The notes beneath the pieces were generated by a model that was not told the DNA's origin, ran no database searches, and worked only from the letters and a program-made list of their open reading frames with translations. The translations under genes and the position numbers were made by a program. Of a stretch of 47,639 nucleotides of DNA, positions 26,154 to 35,099 are shown one piece after another. Positions within the stretch are counted from its first letter, which is position 1, and each line of letters begins with the position of its first letter. The DNA is from Opitutaceae bacterium (GTDB taxonomy: Bacteria > Verrucomicrobiota > Verrucomicrobiia > Opitutales > Opitutaceae), in NCBI GenBank assembly GCA_016795545.1, contig JAEUGX010000052.1:1-47639 (forward strand). Direction: 5' to 3'.

Positions 26154-28784
26154 ATGAATGAGGGGAGTCAGCTAGACATCTCCCGGGCCGGCCGAATGAA
26201 AGTTCGGCAAGTGAATTCTTGCATGCACCTCCATCCGGCTTCCTCACAGCATAGCACCAAGCGCCTTTCCGGCACTTGGCTCATGGCCGCCAAAGTGGCC
26301 GCGATCTACGGAGCCCTTTCGGCGATCTGGATCGTGCTGTCCGACACTCTGGTGGCCGAGCAGACCGGGATGAGCGGCGAGATTGTCACCTGGTCGATCT
26401 GGAAGGGGCTCGGTTTCGTGCTGGTGACCTCCCTCCTGCTCCTGTTCCTGGTGCGCCATTTCCTGCGCCTGGCGCAGCGGGCGGAGAGTCGGCGCTGGGC
26501 CGGGGAGCCGCAGTTCCGCTCCCTGGTGGAGCAGTCGCTGGTCGGCGTTTACCTGGTGCAGGACGGGCGTTTTGCCTATGCCAATCCGCGGTTCGCCGAG
26601 ATTTTCGGTTATCCGGCAGCGGAGATCATCGCCAGCCTGAAGGTGGCGGATCTCGTGGCGGCGACCGACCGCTCGCTGGTCGAAGAGAATCTGGACCGCC
26701 TGTTGCGAGGCGAGACTTCCGGCATGAATTACTCGTTCCGCGGCCTGCACCGCAACGGCTGGCCGCTGCAGATCGAGATCTTCGGCAGCCGGACGGAGCA
26801 CCAGGGGGCGGCGGCGGTCATTGGCACGCTGCTGGACGTCACCGACCGCTACGAGGCGGAGATCGCGCTGCGGGAGAGCGAAGCCCGCTACCGCCTCCTG
26901 ATTCAGACGGCGCCCGATGCGATCCTGGTGTTGGACTTGGAGCTGGGCCGGTTCGTCGACTACAACCAGCAAGCCGAACGCCTGTTCGAGCTGCCCGGCG
27001 AGGAGCTGAGCTGGCATGGCCTGGCCGACTTGAGTCCCGAGCTGCAACCCGACGGCCGGAAGTCCGCCGAAAAGATTGCGGAATACGTGGCGCAGGCGGT
27101 GGCCGGGGGGCTGCCGGTGTTCGAGTGGGTGCTGCGGAGCCGTGGCGGACGCGAGATTCCCTGCGAGGTGCGGCTGGTCCGCCTGCCGGCCCAGGGCCGG
27201 ACGCTCATCCGCGGCAGTGTCACCGATATCACGGAACGCCACCGGACCGCGGCCGCCTTGGCCCGCAGCGAGGAGAACTACCGCCTGCTCTTCGAGCAGG
27301 CCACCGACGCGATCTTCCTCTGCTCCAGCGACGGGCGCCTGGTCGACGTGAACCGGCACACGATCGGCCTCACCGGATTTACGCGGGAGGAGCTGCTGCA
27401 GAAGGACACTTTCGGCATCATCGCTCCCGAGGATCATGATTACCTCCGGCATTGCCTGCAGGAGCTGCGCCGGCAGGGCACCCGCTTCAGCACGTACCGG
27501 TTCGCGCGCAAGGACGGCTCCGTCTTTTTTGGGGAAACCAGCACCAAGCTGCTGCCGGACGGACGCCTGCTGGCGCTGGTCCGGGACATCACCGAGCAGC
27601 GCCGCGCGGAGGACCACCGGCGGAAACTGGAGGAGGAGCTGCGCCAGGCCCAGAAGCTCCAGGCGATCGGCACGCTGGCCGGGGGCATTGCGCACGATTT
27701 CAACAACATCCTCGCGGCCATTCTCGGCAACGCGCAGCTCCTCAAGTTCATGCTGCCGCCGAGTCACGAGGGGCAGGGCAAGGTCTCGCAGATCCTGGTG
27801 GCCAGCAATCGGGCCAAGAACCTGGTGCAGCAGATCCTGATGTTCAGCCGGCAGCGCGAGCAGGAGAAGCGGGTGGTCCAGTTCGGGCCGATCGTGCTGG
27901 AGGCGGCCAAACTGCTGGAAGTCACGCTGCCCACCGGCGTGCAGCTCGAGCTCGCGGTGCCGGCCCACCTCGCGTCGGTCCTCGCCGACTCGACCCAGGT
28001 CCACCAGGTCGTGATCAACCTCTGCACCAACGCGATCCACGCCATGCGCGGAAAAGGCGGCATCCTGCGGATCGAGCTCCTCGAGGTCACGCTGCCCGAG
28101 GAGAGTTCGCTCTCGAAGCCGAGCCTGCCGCCCGGACGGTACGTCTGCCTGCGCGTCTCCGATACCGGCCACGGCATGGATGCGGCGACGCTCCAGCGGA
28201 TCTACGAACCTTTCTTCACGACCAAGCCGGTGGGCGACGGCACCGGGCTCGGGCTGGCGGTCGTGCACGGCATCGTGGAAGCCCACGGCGGGGCCATTGC
28301 GGTCTCGAGCAGGCCAGGGGAGGGCACCGTCTTCAGCCTGTATTTCCCGGTGCACGGGGGCGAGGCCGGCGCCGAACCGAAGCCCGCGCCGGGTCCGGGA
28401 CTCGGGCAGGGCCAGCACGTGCTCTTTGTCGATGACGAAGGGCCGATCATCGAGGTGGCCGAGGTCATGATCCCGCAGCTGGGCTACAAGGTGTCCGTGT
28501 TCCGCAAGCCGGCGGAAGCGCTGGCGTTCCTGCGGCAGAACTACGGCGGCGTGGACCTGCTGATGACCGACTTCAGCATGCCGGAGATGAACGGCATCGA
28601 CCTTATCCGTGAAGCCGTCGCGCTCAAGCCGTCGCTGCCCGCGGTGCTGCTGACCGGCTACGGCAAGGCTTTCGACTCCCGCGCCACGGTGGGGCTGAAC
28701 ATCCGCGAGGTGGTGACCAAGCCTTTCACCATGGACGCGCTGGCGGCCGCGATGCAAGCCGCGCTCGAGTCGGTGCCGCGCTAG
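26154..28784 (+). CDS. PAS-domain hybrid sensor histidine kinase
   Basis: Predicted 876 residues. Transmembrane segments at ~46-66 and ~82-104 are followed by three PAS domains (~125-240, ~248-365 and ~370-485), each opened by an F/YRLL or FRSL motif and closed by a TD(I/V)TER-type linker. Next come a histidine kinase core with H514 in GGIAHDFNNIL, an HATPase (N-box NLCTNAIHAM, G-box GTGLGLAVVHG), and a C-terminal receiver with acceptor D806 (LMTDFSMPEMNG). The HDFNN type often acts as a one-piece phosphorelay feeding a separate DNA-binding regulator, which is not next to it. Start chosen: ATG 26154; in-frame ATGs at 26196, 26223 and 26283 are possible. It is convergent with the AlkC-like gene, stop to stop, with no gap. 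Confidence 0.9.
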   Translation: MNEGSQLDISRAGRMKVRQVNSCMHLHPASSQHSTKRLSGTWLMAAKVAAIYGALSAIWIVLSDTLVAEQTGMSGEIVTWSIWKGLGFVLVTSLLLLFLVRHFLRLAQRAESRRWAGEPQFRSLVEQSLVGVYLVQDGRFAYANPRFAEIFGYPAAEIIASLKVADLVAATDRSLVEENLDRLLRGETSGMNYSFRGLHRNGWPLQIEIFGSRTEHQGAAAVIGTLLDVTDRYEAEIALRESEARYRLLIQTAPDAILVLDLELGRFVDYNQQAERLFELPGEELSWHGLADLSPELQPDGRKSAEKIAEYVAQAVAGGLPVFEWVLRSRGGREIPCEVRLVRLPAQGRTLIRGSVTDITERHRTAAALARSEENYRLLFEQATDAIFLCSSDGRLVDVNRHTIGLTGFTREELLQKDTFGIIAPEDHDYLRHCLQELRRQGTRFSTYRFARKDGSVFFGETSTKLLPDGRLLALVRDITEQRRAEDHRRKLEEELRQAQKLQAIGTLAGGIAHDFNNILAAILGNAQLLKFMLPPSHEGQGKVSQILVASNRAKNLVQQILMFSRQREQEKRVVQFGPIVLEAAKLLEVTLPTGVQLELAVPAHLASVLADSTQVHQVVINLCTNAIHAMRGKGGILRIELLEVTLPEESSLSKPSLPPGRYVCLRVSDTGHGMDAATLQRIYEPFFTTKPVGDGTGLGLAVVHGIVEAHGGAIAVSSRPGEGTVFSLYFPVHGGEAGAEPKPAPGPGLGQGQHVLFVDDEGPIIEVAEVMIPQLGYKVSVFRKPAEALAFLRQNYGGVDLLMTDFSMPEMNGIDLIREAVALKPSLPAVLLTGYGKAFDSRATVGLNIREVVTKPFTMDALAAAMQAALESVPR

Positions 28785-28788
28785 CTAG
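28781..28788. other. Palindrome CTAGCTAG holding two convergent stop codons
   Basis: The stop of the PAS kinase (TAG, 28782-28784) and the stop of the AlkC-like gene (complement of CTA, 28785-28787) abut inside an 8-base perfect palindrome. There is no space for a hairpin terminator, so each transcript must run into the other gene. Confidence 0.8.
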
Positions 28789-29885
28789 GCGCGGAACAGC
28801 CTAAAATCCGCGCCGGCGAGGACCGAACCGTTGACCATGATCTCCACGCGATGGCGGCCCGGGTGGTGGCGGCGGGTGCTGAGATCGGCCAGGCGCAGGC
28901 GCTTGGTCAGCGGGATCGCGGCGCCGGGGGCGAGGGCGACTTCCTTCAGCTTGAAGACCTTCGGTCGGGTGGCGCCGGACTGTTTGACGTAGTGCACCAC
29001 GAAGTCGACGACCAGGCGCTGCGGGCGGCGGGCGCGGGACTCGAGCGTGAAGGCGAACCTGATCTCGCCGCCGAGCACGACGCGCGGGGGCTGCAGCGTG
29101 AAGCGGCTGACCCGTACGGAAGCGCCTCGGGTGGCGCCGATGGCCGCGAGGGCGCGGGGATGGCCGCGCTTGACGAGCGTCCGCAACCCGCGGCGCAGGA
29201 TCCAGGCCGTGCTCGGATGCTCCCGGGGCCAGCAGGCGGTTGCCCGGAAAAGCCAGTCGGGATGGTCCTTGGAGATGTCGTTGAGGTGGTTCGCCACCGA
29301 CTTGCGCACGTAGAGGCTCGGGTCGGACCGCAGCGCCTCGAGGATCGGAAAGGCCAGCGCCGGGTTGGCGACCAAGGGCTGGAGGCGGAACGACCACGGC
29401 AGCCGGGGTCGGCTGCCTTCGCTGGCAAGGCGACGGACATGCTCGTTCTCGTCCGTGGCCCAGGTGCGCATGACGGCCAGGGTGCGCGGCAGGTCCCGCT
29501 TCAGGAATTCGCGAATGGCAAACTCGGCCGAGCTGAAGCGGGTGAGGTGGTGCAATGCCTCCAGGGAGGCGTCGAAGTGTTCCTGGCCGTAGAGCCCGAC
29601 ATAGTCGCAGGTGAACAGGCTGACGAAGTTGTGATCGAGCCGCGCCGCCACGCGACGGAGGATCGCCACGGTTGCGTGGTAATCGTCGGGCAGGGTGGCG
29701 CGGCAGGCCTCGGTGGTCCGGCGCAGGCGCTGCAGCAAGGAGCGTTCCGCCAGACCGTCGGTGGTCAGCCGCAGGAAGCGCCGCCGATCGAAGCGCGGAT
29801 ATTCCGCGGCCAGCAGGTCGGCGATCCGTCGATACCGGGCGGTATCGAACATTGCCTTGAGCTGGGTCGGAGCGTCCGCAGCCAT
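28785..29885 (-). CDS. DNA alkylation repair protein, AlkC-like, with C-terminal Ig-like domain
   Basis: Predicted 366 residues. Residues ~50-240 are HEAT-like helical repeats with the family signature ATDENEHVRRLASEGSRPRLPW and the following LQPLVANPALAFPILEALRSDPSLYVRKSVANHLNDISKDHP, characteristic of the AlkC branch of alkyl-base DNA glycosylases that excise 3-methyladenine. Residues ~265-366 form a beta-rich region (KKE/F-K-L-K-E-V-A-L, H-R-V-E-I-M-V-N-G) typical of the Ig-like domain seen in some AlkC proteins. ATG 29885 follows the alaS stop by 10 bases, so it is likely in the alaS transcript with its ribosome site inside alaS. An in-frame ATG at 29999 would place the start within alaS and is rejected. 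Confidence 0.85.
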   Translation of the reverse strand: MAADAPTQLKAMFDTARYRRIADLLAAEYPRFDRRRFLRLTTDGLAERSLLQRLRRTTEACRATLPDDYHATVAILRRVAARLDHNFVSLFTCDYVGLYGQEHFDASLEALHHLTRFSSAEFAIREFLKRDLPRTLAVMRTWATDENEHVRRLASEGSRPRLPWSFRLQPLVANPALAFPILEALRSDPSLYVRKSVANHLNDISKDHPDWLFRATACWPREHPSTAWILRRGLRTLVKRGHPRALAAIGATRGASVRVSRFTLQPPRVVLGGEIRFAFTLESRARRPQRLVVDFVVHYVKQSGATRPKVFKLKEVALAPGAAIPLTKRLRLADLSTRRHHPGRHRVEIMVNGSVLAGADFRLFRA

Positions 29886-29895
29886 GGCCGCGGCC

Positions 29896-32577
29896 TCAGG
29901 CCTGCAGCACGGCAGCCAGCCGAGCCACGTCTTTGCCTCCTCCCATGGCGAAGTCCGGTTTGCCGCCGCCCTTGCCGCCCAGTTTCTGGGACAGTTCACT
30001 GATGAGGCGGCCCGCCTGGTGTCCGGCCTTGACGGCCGCCGGCGAACAGAAGGCGACTACGCTGGCCTTGTCGCCGAAAGCGGCTCCCAGCACGACCACG
30101 CCTTCCCCGGCCTTCTGCAGGACCTGGCTGCCGAGCGCGCGCAGGGTGTCGGGGGATTCGGTGGTGACCACGCCGGTGACAAACTTCAGTCCGTCCCGCA
30201 CGACCGCCCGACTGGCGAGCTCCTCGGCTAGACCCGCGGCGGCCTTCGACTCGAACGCCTTGAGTTTCCGCTCGAGTTCCTTCTGGTGTGCGAGCACGGA
30301 CTCAAGCTTCTGCGCCACGTCCTGGACGCCGGCGTTGAGCCGAGCGTTGACGGCCTTGAGGGCGGTTTCCTCGGTGAGGATGAAATCCAGGGCGGCCTGG
30401 CCGGCCACGGCCTCGATGCGGCGGGTGCCGGCGGCGATGGCCATCTCGCCCGTGATCTTGATCAGGCCGATTTCCCCGGTCGTGCCGACGTGGGTGCCGC
30501 CGCAGAGCTCGCGCGAATAGCCGCCGATGTCGACCAGGCGAACGTATTTGCCGTACTTGTCGCCGAAGAAGGCCAGGACGTCGGCCGGTTTTTTCTCATA
30601 TTCGATTTCTCGCGAAACCACCGTGGAATTGTCGAGGACCTTCTGATTGATGAGCTGCTCGCACTCACGGATCTGGGCGGCGGTGAGCGCTTCGAAGTGG
30701 GTGAAGTCGAAGCGCAGCCGGTCGGGCGTCTTGTGCGTGCCGAACTGACGGACATGGGTGCCCAGCATCTTGCGCAAGGCCCAGTGGATCAAGTGCGCGG
30801 CGCTGTGGTGACGGGAGATCGCGCGGCGGCGCGACAGGTCGACGGTGAGCACGGCCGGGCTACCTTTGTGGCCTGGAAGCTGGGCCTTGAGCTCATCGCC
30901 GACGGCGGCCCGGTGGAGGTGGCGGCCGGACTTGTCCTTGATCGTGTCGGCGATGTCCACGTGGTGCCCGGCAATGAGCGCGTGGCCGGAATCGCCGACC
31001 TGGCCGCCCATTTCGGCGTAGAAAGGCGTCTGATCGAACACGAGGAACAGGTCCTTGTCGGTCTGGACCACATCCACGAGTGTCGCGTGGGTGGCGGTGG
31101 CCGGCGCCAGCTCGTAGCCGGTGAAGCGGGTGGGCTCGGCCTTCGCGTCTGTTTCGGTCGCGCCGACGATGATGTCTTTCTTCTGGGCCGCGCGGCCGCG
31201 TTCCCGCTGCTTTTCCATTTCCGCCTCAAAACCCGCGGCGTCGACGGTAAGACCGCGTTCCGCCGCCAGCAGCTGGGTCATGTCGAGAGGGAAGCCGTAG
31301 GTGTCGTAGAGCTCGAAGGCGGCCGCCCCATCGATCCGGCCGGCGCCCGCCGCGCGATTGAAGATCTGGAGGCCGCGGTCGAGGGTGCGGCCGAAGGACT
31401 CCTCCTCGGCCCGGATGGCGCGTTCGACCATGACCCGCTGGGTCTTGAGTTCGGGGAAAACGTCGCCGAGCGACGTGACGACCGGGCCGACGAGTTGCTC
31501 GAAAAATCCGGATTTGAGGCCGAGATTGCGGCGGCCGTACATGATGCCGCGGCGCAGGATGCGGCGGATGACGTAGTTGCGTCCGTCGTTGCCGGGAATG
31601 ATGCCGTCGGCGATCGCACATGAAACGCAGCGGGCGTGGTCGGCGAGGACCCGGAAGGCGATGTCGACCTGGTGCTGCTCGTCGAGTCCGGAGCGGGAGG
31701 CGGGCACGGTGCCCCGGTAGGTCCGGCCCGACAGTGCGGCGACCTGGTCGAAGGTCGGCTTGAACACGTCGGCGTTGTAGTTGGAAGGTTCGGCAGTGAA
31801 GTTGCGGAAGCCGCCGGTGGTGGCATGGATGCCGGCAACCCGTTCGAAGCCCATGCCCGTGTCGACGTGTTTGGCCGCCAGCGGCGCAAACGTGCCGTCG
31901 GCATTGGCGTTGAACTGGATGAAGACGTGGTTCCAGATTTCGATGCAGCGGGGAGAGGAGCTGTTCACCAGCACGCGGCCGGCCTGCTCGTCGTCGGCGG
32001 GCAGAAGGTTGAAGTGAATCTCGGAGCAAGGCCCGCAGGGCCCCGTGTCTCCCATCATCCAGAAATTGTCCTTCTTGTTGCCATTGACGATGTGGATGCG
32101 CGGGTCGAGTCCGGCCGCGCGGAAGATGTCCGCCCAGATGTCATAGGCCTCCTGATCAAATTCGGCGGGATCGCCCTTCGCCTTGTCCGGCGCATAGACC
32201 GTGGCAAAGAGGCGTTTGGGCGGAATGCCCCAAACCTTGGTCAGCAGTTCCCATCCCCAGGTCAGCGACTCGCGCTTGAAATAGTCGCCGAAGGACCAGT
32301 TCCCCAGCATCTCGAACATCGTGTGGTGGTAGGTGTCGAAACCGACGTCCTCCAGGTCGTTGTGCTTGCCGCCGGCCCGGATGCATTTCTGGGTGTCTGC
32401 CACCCGCTTCCAGGGCGCGGCCTGGTCGCCCAGGAAATACGGGACGAACTGGTTCATGCCGGCGTTCGTGAACAGCAGGTTGGGCGCGGTCGGCATCAGC
32501 GAAGCCGAGGGGACGATGGCGTGCTGTTTCGAGCGGAAGAAATCGAGAAACGACTGGCGGATTTCGGCGGAGGTCAT
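29896..32577 (-). CDS. alaS: Alanyl-tRNA synthetase
   Basis: Predicted 893 residues, full length. Class II catalytic core at the N-terminus (MTSAEIRQSFLDFFRSKQHAIVPSA, then motif 2/3 regions), then the tRNA-recognition region. The editing domain has the zinc pattern HHSAAHLIHW and CGGTHVG, which hydrolyses Ser/Gly-tRNA(Ala), and the C-terminal C-Ala domain includes a coiled coil (AQKLESVLAHQKELERKLKAFESKA) and a Gly-rich end (KLGGKGGGKPDFAMGGG). Start ATG 32577. It is divergent from the metallo-hydrolase gene and leads the alkC-like gene by 10 bases. Confidence 0.97.
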   Translation of the reverse strand: MTSAEIRQSFLDFFRSKQHAIVPSASLMPTAPNLLFTNAGMNQFVPYFLGDQAAPWKRVADTQKCIRAGGKHNDLEDVGFDTYHHTMFEMLGNWSFGDYFKRESLTWGWELLTKVWGIPPKRLFATVYAPDKAKGDPAEFDQEAYDIWADIFRAAGLDPRIHIVNGNKKDNFWMMGDTGPCGPCSEIHFNLLPADDEQAGRVLVNSSSPRCIEIWNHVFIQFNANADGTFAPLAAKHVDTGMGFERVAGIHATTGGFRNFTAEPSNYNADVFKPTFDQVAALSGRTYRGTVPASRSGLDEQHQVDIAFRVLADHARCVSCAIADGIIPGNDGRNYVIRRILRRGIMYGRRNLGLKSGFFEQLVGPVVTSLGDVFPELKTQRVMVERAIRAEEESFGRTLDRGLQIFNRAAGAGRIDGAAAFELYDTYGFPLDMTQLLAAERGLTVDAAGFEAEMEKQRERGRAAQKKDIIVGATETDAKAEPTRFTGYELAPATATHATLVDVVQTDKDLFLVFDQTPFYAEMGGQVGDSGHALIAGHHVDIADTIKDKSGRHLHRAAVGDELKAQLPGHKGSPAVLTVDLSRRRAISRHHSAAHLIHWALRKMLGTHVRQFGTHKTPDRLRFDFTHFEALTAAQIRECEQLINQKVLDNSTVVSREIEYEKKPADVLAFFGDKYGKYVRLVDIGGYSRELCGGTHVGTTGEIGLIKITGEMAIAAGTRRIEAVAGQAALDFILTEETALKAVNARLNAGVQDVAQKLESVLAHQKELERKLKAFESKAAAGLAEELASRAVVRDGLKFVTGVVTTESPDTLRALGSQVLQKAGEGVVVLGAAFGDKASVVAFCSPAAVKAGHQAGRLISELSQKLGGKGGGKPDFAMGGGKDVARLAAVLQA

Positions 32578-32678
32578 TGCGGTTTTGGTAAGCGTAAGAA
32601 AACAGCCGAGCCGAGGCGGGATGGCAAGTGCGGGAATTTACGTTTGCGGGCGGGAGGCGCTGCGCGCATGTAAGGCGC
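32578..32678. promoter_or_regulatory. Divergent start region of alaS and the MBL-ribD-rdgB operon
   Basis: A 101-base region between two divergent starts must hold both promoters. It has AT-rich patches (GGTTTTGGTAAGCGTAAGAAAAC; GGAATTTACGTTTGCGG), but no unambiguous -10/-35 pair can be assigned. No T-box or other leader structure could be recognised. Confidence 0.35.
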
Positions 32679-33323
32679 GTGAAAATCCATGTGCTGCCCT
32701 CGGGCCCGATTCAGACCATCGGCTACTTGCTGACTGAACCTGATTTGGGCGAGGCGATCCTTATCGATGCCCCGGGCGGGATCATGGAGCGGATCCGGCC
32801 GCTGCTGGCCGCCCAGGGATGTCGGCTGAAGGAACTCTGGCTGACGCATGGGCATTGGGATCACACGCAGGAATCGGCGAGGGTGAAACGAGAATGGGGG
32901 GTCGTGGTCCGGGCGCATCCGGCAGACCGCAACCTTATTGAGACGCCTGAGCTGATGGAGGAGTTCATGGGCGCGAAGCTCGGCCTCGAGCCCGTCCAGG
33001 TGGATGCTTGGCTGGCAGCCGGAATGCGCCTGCGGGCACTGGGCCGGGAGTTTGAGGTGCGGCATGTTCCGGGACACTGTCCCGGAAACGTGCTCTTCTA
33101 TGCGCCCGCGGCAAAATGCGCGTTTGTGGGAGACGCGTTGTTCAACGGCGGGGTCGGACGCTGGGATCTGCCCGGCGGCGATTTCGACGAGCTTGCAGCC
33201 TCGATCCGCGAGCAGATCTATACGTTGCCGGAGGAAACGCTGGTCTTTCCCGGACATGGCGCCCGCACGACGGTGGCGGCGGAGCGGGCTGGCAATCCGT
33301 ACGTGCCGGCCGTCACTCGATGA
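32679..33323 (+). CDS. Metallo-beta-lactamase-fold hydrolase (glyoxalase II-like)
   Basis: Predicted 214 residues. Zinc-binding THGHWDHT (HxHxDH), the later HVPGHCPGN, the D in FVGDALF and the final PGHGART His match the glyoxalase-II/GloB-like and persulfide dioxygenase groups of metallo-beta-lactamase-fold proteins. Start GTG 32679 is preceded by TAAGG six bases upstream; an in-frame earlier start would overlap the divergent promoter. Its stop overlaps the ribD start by ATGA (33320-33323). Substrate unknown; possible thioester or S-D-lactoylglutathione-type hydrolysis. Confidence 0.88.
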   Translation: MKIHVLPSGPIQTIGYLLTEPDLGEAILIDAPGGIMERIRPLLAAQGCRLKELWLTHGHWDHTQESARVKREWGVVVRAHPADRNLIETPELMEEFMGAKLGLEPVQVDAWLAAGMRLRALGREFEVRHVPGHCPGNVLFYAPAAKCAFVGDALFNGGVGRWDLPGGDFDELAASIREQIYTLPEETLVFPGHGARTTVAAERAGNPYVPAVTR

Positions 33324-34489
33324 GCGAGCCCGATCACGACACCTTCATGAGACGCGCGCTGGCTGTTGCCCGGCGGGCGTGGGGAGACACGCACCCCAAT
33401 CCGATGGTCGGGGCGTTGGTGGTGGAAGACGGAGTGGTCGTCGCCGAGGGGTATCACGCGCGGGCGGGCGAGGCCCACGCCGAAGTCAGCGCGCTCCGCG
33501 CCCTGGGTCGCCGGCCGCGTCCCGGAGCCGTTCTTTACGTCACGCTCGAACCCTGCAGCACCCACGGCCGCACGCCGCCGTGCACCGACGCCATCGCCGC
33601 GGCCGGACTGAGACGGGTGGTGGTGGGCGCGTCCGACCCCAATCCCGCTCACGCCGGTCGCGGCTACGAACTGCTTCGCGCCAGCGGCATCGAGGTGATC
33701 ACGGGCGTGCTGGCGGATGAGTGTGCGGACCTGAACCTGATCTTCAATCACTGGATCACCACCGGCGGACCGCTGCTGGCCGCCAAGTCCGGGGTGACCC
33801 TGGACGGCAAGGTCGCCACCCGCACGGGCGACTCGAAGTGGATCACAGGCGAAGCGGCGCGGGCGGACGGGCATCGCTGGCGCCGGCTGTTCCCCGCCAT
33901 CGCTGTCGGCGCCGGCACTGTGCGCGCCGACAACCCCCGCCTGACCGCTCGGTACGCAGGAGTAGAATGGTGTCCTTGGCGATTTGTCTTCGATGGCCTG
34001 CTCCGGACGGTGACGGACAAGATGGTGCCAAACATCTATACGGACGAGTTCCGGGAGCGAACCATCGTTGTCACCACCCCGCACGGCGGCATGGGCTACG
34101 TGCGCAAGCTCAACGCCATGGGCGTGAATGCCTGGGTGCTACCCTCGCAGTCACCCAAAGTTAATTTCGCCGATTTCCGGCGCCGATGCGCGGAGCAAGG
34201 GATTCCCGGCGTGTTTTTCGAAGGGGGCGCGCAACTGCTGAGCGAAATGCTGATCGCGCGGGAGTTGGACTATCTCTTCACCTATCATGCCCCGGTTCTA
34301 TTCGCCGATGACAAGGGCAAGAGCATCCTGCGCGGCCTGCGCACGGAGACGCTGAGCCAGGCGATCCGGCTGGACAAGGTCCGGCACGAGATTCACGGCG
34401 ACGACACCCTGATGCGGGGATTGGTGCGCTATCCGGAGAAGCTCCACGCTGACGAGGCGATTTTTACGCGAAAAGTATATGGAGAATAG
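33320..34489 (+). CDS. ribD: Bifunctional riboflavin biosynthesis deaminase/reductase RibD
   Basis: Predicted 389 residues. The N-terminal deaminase has zinc ligands His53 and Glu55 (HAEV), Cys79 and Cys88 (PCSTHGRTPPC). The C-terminal reductase begins near residue 155 with AAKSGVTLDGKVATRTGDSKWITG and continues to GVFFEGGAQLLSEML. Together they convert the pyrimidine product of GTP cyclohydrolase II through deamination and side-chain reduction towards the ribitylaminouracil branch of flavin synthesis. It overlaps the upstream hydrolase (ATGA) and rdgB downstream (11 bases). Other rib genes are not in the window. The length is typical. Confidence 0.96.
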   Translation: MSEPDHDTFMRRALAVARRAWGDTHPNPMVGALVVEDGVVVAEGYHARAGEAHAEVSALRALGRRPRPGAVLYVTLEPCSTHGRTPPCTDAIAAAGLRRVVVGASDPNPAHAGRGYELLRASGIEVITGVLADECADLNLIFNHWITTGGPLLAAKSGVTLDGKVATRTGDSKWITGEAARADGHRWRRLFPAIAVGAGTVRADNPRLTARYAGVEWCPWRFVFDGLLRTVTDKMVPNIYTDEFRERTIVVTTPHGGMGYVRKLNAMGVNAWVLPSQSPKVNFADFRRRCAEQGIPGVFFEGGAQLLSEMLIARELDYLFTYHAPVLFADDKGKSILRGLRTETLSQAIRLDKVRHEIHGDDTLMRGLVRYPEKLHADEAIFTRKVYGE

Positions 34490-35099
34490 CTTGCGGTGCA
34501 TCCACCTCGCCACCGCCAACGCACATAAGGTGGCGGAATTCGCCGCTTTTGCCCGTCAGGCGATGCCCGAAGTGGAATTTGTCGCCGCCCGCCGTATGCC
34601 TGCGGTGACGGAGGATACCGGAACATTCACCGGCAATGCGCGGAAGAAGGTGGCTGCCTTGCGCGCCGTGCTGCCGGAGCGATCCTGGGTGCTGGCGGAC
34701 GACAGCGGGCTATGCGTTGCGGAACTGGGCGGAGAGCCGGGGGTGGAGTCCGCCTACTACGCCGGTCCGCAGGGTGATTCAGCGGCAAACCTGAAAAAAC
34801 TGGTCGCGGTCATGCGGGACGTGCCACAGCTTCGGCGAGGCGCCGAGTTTGTCTGTGTCCTTGTGCTCTGGGACGGTGCGGCAGGCCAGGAGCACGTTTT
34901 TGAAGGACGCTGTCGCGGCTGCCTGCGAGTCGAGCCGGTGGGGGGCGCGGGATTCGGGTATGACCCGCTGTTTGTGCCCGACGGATTCGACCGCACCTAT
35001 GCAGAGCTCGGGGACGCCATCAAAAACGAGATCAGCCACCGAGCGCGCGCCCTGCAGGCGCTGGCCCGGTGGCTGAAGGCGAAAGACGCGCAGCCTTAG
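34479..35099 (+). CDS. rdgB: dITP/XTP pyrophosphatase (non-canonical purine NTPase)
   Basis: Predicted 206 residues of the Ham1/RdgB family, which removes dITP, XTP and related bases from nucleotide pools. The family pattern is visible: LATANAHKVAEF near the N-terminus, VTEDTGTFTGNARKK, ADDSGLCVAELGGEPGVESAYYAG, GGAGFGYDPLF and the C-terminal SHRARALQALARWL. It overlaps the end of ribD by 11 bases, so the three genes (hydrolase, ribD, rdgB) are one operon. Its stop TAG (35097-35099) overlaps the stop of the convergent prepilin-like gene. Confidence 0.93.
   Translation: MENSLRCIHLATANAHKVAEFAAFARQAMPEVEFVAARRMPAVTEDTGTFTGNARKKVAALRAVLPERSWVLADDSGLCVAELGGEPGVESAYYAGPQGDSAANLKKLVAVMRDVPQLRRGAEFVCVLVLWDGAAGQEHVFEGRCRGCLRVEPVGGAGFGYDPLFVPDGFDRTYAELGDAIKNEISHRARALQALARWLKAKDAQP

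Noticed and set aside
26244..28757. An 837-codon open frame antisense to the PAS histidine kinase
   Set aside because: Composition of a mirror frame in a GC-rich gene; the + strand has continuous PAS, kinase and receiver motifs.
32578..32678. A T-box or amino-acid leader before alaS, or an FMN riboswitch before the ribD operon
   Set aside because: The gap is only 101 bases, too short for either plus a promoter on both sides, and no conserved riboswitch or T-box motif is visible.
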